Source: Candidatus Tectimicrobiota bacterium (GTDB lineage Bacteria > JACPUC01). From it: a stretch of 64,000 bases of DNA. The notes below the pieces were generated by a model. The model saw nothing but the letters and a program-made list of their open reading frames with translations. It was not told where the DNA came from and ran no database searches. This document shows positions 40,976-48,075 of the stretch, piece by piece. Numbering within the stretch: position 1 is the stretch's first letter; each line of letters begins with the position of its first letter. Location: the NCBI GenBank assembly GCA_016192455.1, contig JACPUC010000021.1, forward strand, positions 1 to 64,000. The letters are read 5' to 3'. Made by a program: the position numbers and the translations under genes.

Positions 40976-42216
40976 GGCAGCGCCTCGCCTCGCGCACCGT
41001 GATGGCCGTGGTCGTCGGCTGCGTCGTGTTCTTCGGCGTGGCGTTTCGCGCCGCGGCGTCTGACGAGAGGCTGTTACCCGATAACCCCCTGGCCGGGCAA
41101 GAGCTCTTCCTCTCGAAAGGTTGCGTCTCGTGCCATGCCGTCCTCGGCCATGGCGGCACCGCCGGGCCTGATTTCGGCAAGATCCAGCTCAGCAAGAGCA
41201 TTCTCGGCATCGCCGCCCTGATGTGGAACCACTCTCCCCGCATGACGGAGGAGTTCCTCAGACTGCAGCGCGCACGCCCTGAATTCAGCGCCGAGGAGAT
41301 GAGCAACCTGATCGGCTTCCTCTACCTCCTGAACTACTTCGATCCGCTGGGCGATCCCAAGACGGGGGCCGAGGTGTTCAAGTCGCACCTCTGCGAAAAC
41401 TGCCATGCCGTGGGAGGTGCGGGGGGAAAGGTGGCGCCGCCGCTCGATCGCCTGAAGAACTACTACACGCCGATCTACCTCGCCACCTCCATGTGGAACC
41501 ACGGCGCCAAGATGACCGAGTCGATGAAGCAGCGCAACGTGCCCCTGCCTCGCTTCCACGGCGCCGACGTGGCCGACCTGCTGGCGTTCATCCGCCAGAT
41601 GGCGCGCACCGACGTGGTGGAGCGCCACTACCTCGAACCGGGCAGCCCAGCGCGCGGCGCGCTGATTGTCCATACCAAGGGGTGCAGCCAGTGCCACGGC
41701 ATCCACAAGAGCAATGGCGGAACCGAAGCGGATGCCCGCCCGCCCTTCGCTACGCTTTTCCCGAACATGGAAGGACCGAACCTGGCGAAGTTGGGGTTGC
41801 GCACCAACTTCTCGCACATCGCCGGCATGCTCTGGACCCATGGCGATGGGGTGTGGGAAATCATGCAGCGAAACGGCGTCGAGGTCCCCACCTTCAGCCC
41901 GCAGGAGATGGCCGACCTGAGCATCTACCTCTACTTCCTCGGCTACGCGGACAGCCCGGGAAATGTTCAGGGAGGGCGCTCCGTGTTCGTGGAGAAAGGA
42001 TGCGTTCTCTGTCACAGCCCCCACGATGATGCCAAGAAGATCGGACCTGGGCTCGCAAAGATCGCCAAGAACGCCACTCCCTTCGAGATCGTGGCTGCCA
42101 TGTGGAACCATCTGCCGACCATGGAGAAACGGCTCAATGAACTGAAGTTCCCCTGGCCACGGTTCACGACGGCCGAGATGGGCGATCTCATCACCTACTT
42201 GCGGTCGATGGAGTGA
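40972..42216 (+). CDS. Tetrahaem cytochrome c made of four repeated domains
   Basis: A 414-residue exported protein (signal VMAVVVGCVVFFGVAFRAAAS). It consists of four class-I-like cytochrome domains of about 90-105 residues, each with one CxxCH: 51-55, 141-145, 238-242 and 344-348. Each domain repeats the same C-terminal pattern: M/L-W-[NT]-H about 30-50 residues after the haem (85-87, 175-177, 288-290, 378-380), a Met-rich helix, then PxF and a DL-x3-IYLY-like helix. The protein is therefore an internal fourfold duplication. It ends the operon, just before the terminator, and is probably the periplasmic electron wire or donor/acceptor of the Qrc/ACIII-like complex. Confidence 0.92.
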   Translation: MRQRLASRTVMAVVVGCVVFFGVAFRAAASDERLLPDNPLAGQELFLSKGCVSCHAVLGHGGTAGPDFGKIQLSKSILGIAALMWNHSPRMTEEFLRLQRARPEFSAEEMSNLIGFLYLLNYFDPLGDPKTGAEVFKSHLCENCHAVGGAGGKVAPPLDRLKNYYTPIYLATSMWNHGAKMTESMKQRNVPLPRFHGADVADLLAFIRQMARTDVVERHYLEPGSPARGALIVHTKGCSQCHGIHKSNGGTEADARPPFATLFPNMEGPNLAKLGLRTNFSHIAGMLWTHGDGVWEIMQRNGVEVPTFSPQEMADLSIYLYFLGYADSPGNVQGGRSVFVEKGCVLCHSPHDDAKKIGPGLAKIAKNATPFEIVAAMWNHLPTMEKRLNELKFPWPRFTTAEMGDLITYLRSME

Positions 42217-42349
42217 CGCGGCCGGCGGGGCGCCGGCAAGAACGGCCGGGGTTGTGGCGCACCAGGCTGAGCGTCGAGCCGAACCGTCGGCGCACAGCAA
42301 AGACGGGGCAAGGAGCGCGGTTCGAGGCCTACCAGCACGCAGCGTCAAG

Positions 42350-42390
42350 AGCCGCATCGCCCTGACGAGACGGGCGGGCGGCTTTTTTTT
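42350..42390 (+). terminator. Intrinsic terminator of the respiratory operon
   Basis: AGCCGC-at-CGCCC, a nine-base loop, then GGGCG-g-GCGGCT pair into an 11-bp GC stem immediately followed by eight T residues (42383-42390). It is the clearest intrinsic terminator in the window. It lies 134 bp after the tetrahaem cytochrome stop and closes the six-gene unit. Confidence 0.88.
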
Positions 42391-43218
42391 CGCTGCCCCC
42401 CGCACCGTCTCGCCGGCGTCCGCTCTCCTGGCGCATCCGAGAGGGACCCCTCCGTGGGTTTTGCGTCAGCGCGCGGCGTTGACGTGAGAACCGTCTCCAA
42501 GGCGGGGCGCAGCGGTATCAACGCACCTTCTCATTGCATGGAGATGTCATGGCGCGGAGCAGATCTGCGGGCATTCAACGATTGGAAATTCTCAACGACT
42601 AATTCGAGACTATCATCCCCGTCGAAGAGAGAACGAATCTTGCTTGGCGTGACGTTTGGCGGTTTTTCTTGTCTGTGAGCTGGCATAAAAAGATCAAGAA
42701 AACAGGCTCATCTGAAGCGCAAGAGTTTCCCCTCTTCCCCTCTCCGTACTTGAAGGTGACGTTTCGGGCGCATCGCGTCGTTTCATCGAGGTCCAAACAA
42801 CGATGAAACGCCTGTCCGAAGAGGCGATGAGAGATGAAGGGAAGATCGAGTACTGTTGAGGAAAATCTTCTCTTCAGGCACAGTCCGGTCGCCTCGCCTT
42901 CCAACTTCCCGAAGAGCGCGGCTTGCTGCACCGTCGCGAAATGATCTCTCCCCGCTCTCCTCGCCTGCGGCTCCCCGTGGGTCATCAGGGAGATCGTCGC
43001 GCTCCGCCGCCGAGGCGCACCTCCCCCCCGGCCGGCACTTGAAGAAGAACGGCGCGAAACGATAAGATAGAGATCGGGCACGCCGGCATCCCTTCACCCT
43101 TCCAGGCGAACCGCCGCGCGGCATTCCCTCGAGGCTGTCGCGCCACGGCCGGGGCTAAGCTGCGGGAAGCCGCAAGCCCCTGCGCGCAACCCGAAACACC
43201 GGCGAATGAGAAGCGACG
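42391..43218. other. Long A+T-richer noncoding stretch before the PqqD-like gene
   Basis: No recognised gene. From about 42580 to 42860 the base composition drops well below the neighbourhood. It contains two near-identical GTGACGTTT words (42650 and 42757), a perfect hairpin (42779-42810) and an 18-codon frame starting inside the hairpin (42803). Both strands have longer open frames (for example minus 42599-43081), but these are not protein-like and lack ribosome-binding sites. A transcribed leader, a small RNA or foreign DNA are all possible. Confidence 0.45.
42779..42810. repeat. 10-bp stem hairpin
   Basis: CGTTTCATCG and CGATGAAACG are perfect reverse complements around a 12-base loop, AGGTCCAAACAA. 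There is no U-tract, so it is not a terminator. The ATG of an 18-codon frame lies in the right arm. Confidence 0.7.
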
Positions 43219-43488
43219 ATGAACCCAACCCGCCGCGCCGATATCCTGGTTCGCCCGTTGGGTGAGGGGCTGGTGCTCTATGACCCCCTCAGCATGACCA
43301 CCCACACGCTCAATCAAACGGCGGGTTTCATTTGGGCGCAGTGCGACGGCAAAACGTCCACCCCCTCGATAGCGGCGGCGCTCACCCGCACGTTCGACGT
43401 CGACGCCGGAGCGGCCGCCGCGGACGTCGAGGAAGTCATCCGGCAGCTTGCGGAGCTGGGGCTCCTCGTCGTTGAAGGCACAGCGTAA
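43219..43488 (+). CDS. PqqD-family protein (RiPP recognition element fold), orphan
   Basis: An 89-residue PqqD-like protein: VRPLGEGLVLYDPLSMTTHTLNQTAGFIWAQCDG is split over the beta strands, followed by the helical SIAAALTRTFDVD and VIRQLAELGLLV. PqqD proteins bind leader peptides and hand them to a radical-SAM or other modifying enzyme. No radical-SAM peptide maturase, PqqA or other recognised precursor is nearby, and lipoyl synthase at 51630 is unrelated. Only a weak GAGAAG precedes the ATG. It could instead be one of the many free-standing PqqD-like proteins of unknown role. It faces OsmC 101 bp away. Confidence 0.85.
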   Translation: MNPTRRADILVRPLGEGLVLYDPLSMTTHTLNQTAGFIWAQCDGKTSTPSIAAALTRTFDVDAGAAAADVEEVIRQLAELGLLVVEGTA

Positions 43489-43589
43489 GGTTGCCGCTCT
43501 CTGCCGCATGGCCTGTGGTGCATGCCCTTCGGGCCGCACCCATGGCGCGGCGCGGAGCCGCCGCCGTGGTGCAGCGGCCTCCGCCCTTC

Positions 43590-44039
43590 CTAGCCCGCGC
43601 CTTCCTCCACGCACAGCTCCTCGCTGATCGCCACCGCCCTCGCCACCGTGCGGTAGAGCGGACAGCGCTGCCGAAACCCCTCCGTGAGGCGCTCCGCCTC
43701 CTCCTGCCGCGGTCCGCGCACCTCATAGCGAAAACGGATGGTCTGGAGAATCGGATCGACCTCCTCTCCTTGCACCCCGCGGGGATCGAAGTCGCCCTCC
43801 ACGAAGGCCCGCACCTCCTCAAGCCGGACGCCCATCTCCTGGGCCAGGTGCTCTATGAACATCACCCCGCAGGCGGCAAGCGGCGCGAGGAACATCTCCA
43901 CCGTGTTGATGGCCTCGTTCCGACCGCCGATGAGCGGCGGCGCGTCCACGACCAGATGGTGGTTCCGCGCCGCAATGATGACCCGTCCTTTGACGGCGCC
44001 GCGCACTGCCGACACTTTCACCGTCGCCAATTGAGCCAT
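43590..44039 (-). CDS. OsmC-family protein (thiol peroxidase fold)
   Basis: A 149-residue OsmC/Ohr-fold protein. The two cysteines expected for a peroxidatic/resolving pair are Cys57 (LAACGVMFIEHLA) and Cys126 (RQRCPLYRTV). The N-terminal swapped strand VIIAARNHHLVVDAPPLIGG and the central EGDFDPRGV segment are typical. The start was placed at 44039 after GGAG. Such proteins reduce organic or lipoyl-linked peroxides. It follows the NtrC-like regulator on the same strand (115 bp gap). Expression under that regulator is plausible. Lipoyl synthase is in the window, but not adjacent. Confidence 0.9.
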   Translation of the reverse strand: MAQLATVKVSAVRGAVKGRVIIAARNHHLVVDAPPLIGGRNEAINTVEMFLAPLAACGVMFIEHLAQEMGVRLEEVRAFVEGDFDPRGVQGEEVDPILQTIRFRYEVRGPRQEEAERLTEGFRQRCPLYRTVARAVAISEELCVEEGAG

Positions 44040-44154
44040 GGCGTCATGCTCCTGCGTGCGCGAGATGCGTGGCGGGCGCGGCAGCGCCGTTCCCGCCAAG
44101 GGCGTCTCCCGCTCTTGCACCCTGCCGGGGTAGCCTGGCGGCGAGGGGGGTGAA

Positions 44155-45549
44155 TCAGGACCCGACGCGCAGGCCGAGCCGTTTCAGCTTGCGGTGCAGG
44201 CCGGCCCGGTCGAGGCCCAGGAAACGAGCCGCTTCGGAGAGGTTGCCGCGCGTTGAGGCCAGCACAAGGCTCAACGCCTCCCGTTCAGCCCGCGCCACCG
44301 TCTCCTTCAGGATCGTAGGCGACAACGGCGCCGCCTCGGAGTGTCCCGTGTCGGGGGGACCAGCCCCCAGGGCCTGCAGCGCCTGCCGGTCCAGCACAGC
44401 CCGGTCGCTCTCGATGACGAAGCGCTGCATGAGGTCCTCGATCTCCCGCACGTGGCTCGTGTACTCCCGGTACTGGAGGCGGCGCATGGCGCTCGCATGC
44501 GGCCGCACGGGCCGCCCCGCCAGGGCGCCATAGCGGGCGCAGAAGTGCTCGACGAGCTGCGGGATGTCCTGGCGCCGGCGTTGCAGCGGGGGCATGGCGA
44601 GGTGCACCAAGCTGACGCGCCGCAGCAAGTCGGGGTCTACTTCGGGCAGCCCGGCGATGGCCTCCGGGGGCTTGCGGGATAACGCGAGGAGGCGCCAGGC
44701 CGGAGCGCCGCCAGGGTGCGCCTCGTCGAGGTGGCGCACGAGGCAGCGCTGCAAGACCGCCGGCATCCCTTCGAAGCTCTTCAAGATGAGGGTGCCGGCC
44801 GGCCCCGTCGCCGCCTCGAGGAGGTGGAGGAGATCCTCGGTCGCCGCCGCATCCAGCCGCTCGACATGCACCACGCGGCAGCATGAGGCCGGCAGGCCGC
44901 TGGCTCGATGGATCACCATCGCCAAAAGTGTCTTCCCCGACCCGGCCGGTCCGCTGATGAAGGCGGGAAGGCGCGTGCGCGCCAGGCGCGCGGCCTTCTC
45001 CCTGAGGGCGCGCATCTCGGCGCTCGAGCCGATGAGCGCGGCGTCAAACTCCCAGCTCAGCGCCGGCCCGGCAGGCTCCTCGGTCGGCGCCGCGCCGTCC
45101 GCGCCGGCGCCTGCGCCGGCGGCCGCCCTCCCGCCTCTCGGCGGTTCTCCCAGCTCAACCTTTCCGAAGAGGTGAGAGAACGCCTGGAAGCACGTTGCCA
45201 GGCTCACGTGCACGAGCTGCCCGTCACTCGCCTCGCGGAAGATGGGAAACTCCGGCGGCGGATCGAGGCTCAGCAGCTCCATGATCGGCATCTGGGCAGC
45301 GAGCACCGAGGCGGGTTCGAGATGCTTCATCGTCGGGCGAAGGTAGTCTTGCCGATCGGTGGCGCAGAGTTGCAGGAACGTCCGGCGCGTCAGCCGCCAC
45401 ACCTGGCCGTCGCGCTGCAGCCGCACCGGCAGCGCCTGCAGCGCCTCGTGGTTCTCGAACAGTCGCAGCGCCGTCTGGCGCGGCACCTGGGCGGTCAGGA
45501 TCGGCAATTGAATGCCCGCAAGATCACGTAGTTTTGCCTGTGGGTCCAT
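44155..45549 (-). CDS. NtrC-like AAA+/Fis regulator lacking sigma54-activation features
   Basis: A 464-residue protein with the outline of an enhancer-binding regulator. The N-terminal region (1-130) includes a CBS-like stretch, followed by an Ala/Gly-rich linker. The AAA+ domain has Walker A GPAGSGKT (200-207), the sensor/lid block MPPLQRRRQDIPQLVEHF, and a Fis HTH at the end (GNLSEAARFLGLDRAGLHRKLKRLGL in outline, about 436-461). The GAFTGA loop that touches sigma54 is missing, and the Walker B site reads GTLILKSFEG (252-261), where GTLFLDE is expected. ATP hydrolysis and sigma54 activation are thus unlikely. It may act as a plain DNA-binding regulator of the downstream OsmC gene. Confidence 0.85.
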   Translation of the reverse strand: MDPQAKLRDLAGIQLPILTAQVPRQTALRLFENHEALQALPVRLQRDGQVWRLTRRTFLQLCATDRQDYLRPTMKHLEPASVLAAQMPIMELLSLDPPPEFPIFREASDGQLVHVSLATCFQAFSHLFGKVELGEPPRGGRAAAGAGAGADGAAPTEEPAGPALSWEFDAALIGSSAEMRALREKAARLARTRLPAFISGPAGSGKTLLAMVIHRASGLPASCCRVVHVERLDAAATEDLLHLLEAATGPAGTLILKSFEGMPAVLQRCLVRHLDEAHPGGAPAWRLLALSRKPPEAIAGLPEVDPDLLRRVSLVHLAMPPLQRRRQDIPQLVEHFCARYGALAGRPVRPHASAMRRLQYREYTSHVREIEDLMQRFVIESDRAVLDRQALQALGAGPPDTGHSEAAPLSPTILKETVARAEREALSLVLASTRGNLSEAARFLGLDRAGLHRKLKRLGLRVGS

Positions 45550-45653
45550 GAGCCTTGCCGCTCTGTGGGAAAGTTGTAGATTCCTGTCAATATCCTACCC
45601 ATTCTAGTGCCGCCCCGCAAGGCCGCGGGTCAAGCGGCGCGGCGGGCGGTCTG

Positions 45654-45681
45654 TTGGAAGATGCGGCAGGCATGGTATGAT
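45654..45681 (+). promoter_or_regulatory. Promoter candidate for the LLM oxidoreductase
   Basis: TTGGAA (45654-45659), a 16-base spacer and TATGAT (45676-45681) form a reasonable sigma70-type promoter pointing at the gene starting at 45797. The leftward side of this divergent gap has TTGACA (about 45585, minus strand) without a good -10 partner. Confidence 0.45.
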
Positions 45682-45796
45682 CCGGGGGATTTCCTGATTC
45701 GCCCCAGGCTGCCAAGGTGGCGCGGCGGACGTGCCCGGCGGCGCGGTCTCGAACGCTGCCGGGCTGATCTCCCATTCCTCTTCTCGGGAAGCGTGC

Positions 45797-46771
45797 ATGA
45801 CGCCCCCCAACGCTGCCCCTCCCCAGGTTGCCGTCTCCCGGCCCACGGTCGGCGCGGCCTTTCACATGGCCCCCGGCGAGGAGCTCTTCCGGCTGGCCGA
45901 GCGCCTGGAACGCGCCGGCTATGATGCGCTCTGGGTGGGAGACCACATGGCGGTGCATGGGCCGGTGCTGGAGCCGTTCATCCTCCTGGCCGCCCTGGCC
46001 AGCCGCACCCAGCGCATCAGGCTGGGGACGAGCGTCTACGTCCTCCCCCTGCGCCACCCCGCGGTGGTGGCAAAGCTGGCCGCCTCCCTCGATTTCCTCA
46101 GCAATGGCCGGCTCATCCTCGGGGTGGGGGTGGGCGGTGAGTTCCCCAAAGAGTTTGAGCTCTGCGGCGTGCCGCTGCGGCAGCGGGGCCGGCGCGCGGC
46201 GGAGGCCCTCGCCGTGCTGCGGGCGCTCTGGCGCGACGGCGAGAGCAGCTTCCATGGCGAGTTCGCCGCCTTCGACGGCGTCACCATGCTGCCGAAACCG
46301 CTGCAGCCAGGCGGCGTGCCGCTTTGGGGCGGCGGCCGCTCCGAGGCGGCGCTGCGCCGCGCCGCCCGTCACTGCGACGGCTGGCTCTCGTATGCGATGG
46401 CGCCGGACCGCCTTGCCGAAAGCCTGCGGCGCATCCAGGCCTACGCCGAGGAAGCGGGCCGGGCGCTGGATCAGTTCACCGTCGCGCACCAGGTCTGGCT
46501 CTTCGTCGATGGCGATGAGGAGCGCGCCTTCCGCATCGCCAACGAGAACCTCTCCCATCGCTTCGCCCAGCCGTTCGCGGCGCGAACCCGCAAGCTGAGC
46601 GTGCTGGGGCCACCGGAGGCCTGCCGGGAGAAGCTGGCGGCGTACCATGCGGCCGGCGTGCGCCACTTCATCATCGACCCGGTCTGTCCCGAAGCGCTGG
46701 CGGACGAGCAGCTCGAGCGCTTCGCCGAGGAGCTGGCGCCGCGCCTGCGTGAGTTCGGGGCCGCGGCCTGA
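45797..46771 (+). CDS. LLM-class F420-dependent oxidoreductase (second member)
   Basis: A 324-residue luciferase-like protein. The start at 45797 follows GGGAAG; the upstream open frame contains the promoter and is not coding. Segments seen are AERLERAGYDALWVGDHMA, RIRLGTSVYVLPLRHP, LDFLSNGRLILGVGVGGE, RAAEALAVLRALW and MLPKPLQPGGVPLWGGG. The GVGVGGE and DHMA motifs fit F420-dependent members such as Mer/FGD-like enzymes. It is only distantly similar to 20944-21909. A TolB-like gene follows 155 bp on, but a functional link is not apparent. Confidence 0.88.
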   Translation: MTPPNAAPPQVAVSRPTVGAAFHMAPGEELFRLAERLERAGYDALWVGDHMAVHGPVLEPFILLAALASRTQRIRLGTSVYVLPLRHPAVVAKLAASLDFLSNGRLILGVGVGGEFPKEFELCGVPLRQRGRRAAEALAVLRALWRDGESSFHGEFAAFDGVTMLPKPLQPGGVPLWGGGRSEAALRRAARHCDGWLSYAMAPDRLAESLRRIQAYAEEAGRALDQFTVAHQVWLFVDGDEERAFRIANENLSHRFAQPFAARTRKLSVLGPPEACREKLAAYHAAGVRHFIIDPVCPEALADEQLERFAEELAPRLREFGAAA

Positions 46772-46926
46772 GACGAGGGCGGTGTTGCGCCGCCATGGCG
46801 AGGTGTGCTCGCCGTGGAAGCAGACCGCCCCCCCTCCCGCGCCTCCGCGCCAGGCATGACGACATTTCCGCGGACCCGCTGCTGCCGGGACCCTCCGAGC
46901 GCGGGCCTGCGCCGCTGAGGAACTCC

Positions 46927-48075
46927 ATGATGCACGCCACCCGCACCATCAGCCGCGGGGTCTCTCCCCGCGCCGTCCCGCGCCGGCTCCTGCCGACGCT
47001 GGCGTTCCTCGTCGCCCTGCTGTCGCCGACTGCGCCCATGGCGCAGCGCCCGGCCGGAAGCGGTGGGGAGCAGACGCGCCAGCCTCTGCCAACGCCGCCC
47101 GGCTCCACCCAGCCCGCCGTCCGGCAGCTCACCTTCGTGGGCGACAACGGCGAGGGTTACTTCTCCCCCGACGGCACGAAGATCATCTTCCAAGCGAAGC
47201 AGCGGCCGGAGCACTGGGCCACGCAGATTTACCTCCTCGATCTCGCCACCGGCCAGGAGCGGCGCATCTCCCGCAACAGCGGCGACGACACCTGCTCGTA
47301 CTTCCAGCCCAGCCCGGCCGGCGGGGGCGCGGCGCCGCGGCGCATCATCTACGCCTCGACGTTCGACGAGATCGCCGAGAACCCGCAGATGGCGGCCTTC
47401 AAGCCGGAGGCGCGCCGCGCCAAGGAGGAGGCCGAGCGCCAAGCCGGCCGGCGCCGCAGCTACTCCTGGGAGTTCCTTCCCTACGAGGTCTACAGCGCCA
47501 ACCTCGACGGTTCCGAGGTGCGGCGGCTCACCTTCTCGCCTGGCTATGACGCCGAAGGCACCTTCTCGCCGGACGGCTCGAAGATCATCTTCACCTCGAA
47601 CCGGGATGGCGACCTCGAGCTCTACACGATGAACCCCGACGGTTCGCAGCAGCGCCGCATCACCCACGCCAAGGGCTACGACGGCGGCGCCTTCTTCTCG
47701 CCGGACGGCCGCTCCATCGTCTGGCGCGCCTTCCGCGGCGACGGGCGCCACGCTCAGGTCTTTGTGGCCGACGCCGACGGCAGCCACGAGCGCCAGCTCA
47801 CCCACGACCCCGCCATCAACTGGGCGCCGTTCTACCATCCCGATGGCACGAAGATTCTCTACTCCTCCAATCGCGACGACCCGCGCAACTTCGAGCTCTA
47901 CCTCATCGACATCGCGGGGAGTTGCATCAAGCGCCTCACCTACCATGAGGGAGCTGATATCCTGCCGGTCTTTTCGCCGGACGGCAGGACGATCCTCTGG
48001 ACGTCGAATCGCAGCGGCACGAACCAGCTCCACCTCATGGACTTCCAGGAGCCGTCAACGTGCATCAACCGGTAA
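46927..48075 (+). CDS. TolB-like beta-propeller protein (PD40 repeats)
   Basis: A 382-residue exported protein. ATG 46927 follows GAGGA; a twin-Arg-poor Sec leader (LLPTLAFLVALLSPTAPMA) precedes the mature part. At least five PD40/WD40-like blades are visible from the recurring F-S-P-D-G-x-x-I-x-F/W motif: YFSPDGTKIIF, TFSPDGSKIIFTSNRDG, FFSPDGRSIVW, YHPDGTKILYSSNRD and VFSPDGRTILWTSNR. Such propellers mediate protein-protein contacts in the periplasm or flank peptidases. Its stop overlaps the M28 peptidase start by 16 bp, so the two are co-translated and probably work as a pair. Confidence 0.9.
   Translation: MMHATRTISRGVSPRAVPRRLLPTLAFLVALLSPTAPMAQRPAGSGGEQTRQPLPTPPGSTQPAVRQLTFVGDNGEGYFSPDGTKIIFQAKQRPEHWATQIYLLDLATGQERRISRNSGDDTCSYFQPSPAGGGAAPRRIIYASTFDEIAENPQMAAFKPEARRAKEEAERQAGRRRSYSWEFLPYEVYSANLDGSEVRRLTFSPGYDAEGTFSPDGSKIIFTSNRDGDLELYTMNPDGSQQRRITHAKGYDGGAFFSPDGRSIVWRAFRGDGRHAQVFVADADGSHERQLTHDPAINWAPFYHPDGTKILYSSNRDDPRNFELYLIDIAGSCIKRLTYHEGADILPVFSPDGRTILWTSNRSGTNQLHLMDFQEPSTCINR

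Noticed and set aside
42315-42340. tRNA-like T-loop (GGTTCGAGG)
   Set aside because: No acceptor stem, anticodon arm or 7-bp closing helix can be formed around it.
42803-42859. An 18-codon frame as a RiPP precursor
   Set aside because: It has no Shine-Dalgarno and no match to a known precursor family. It is kept only as a speculative point in the PqqD finding.
42599-43081. A 160-codon leftward frame before the PqqD-like gene
   Set aside because: No start signal, no family, and erratic composition; it crosses the hairpin and A+T-rich noncoding stretch.
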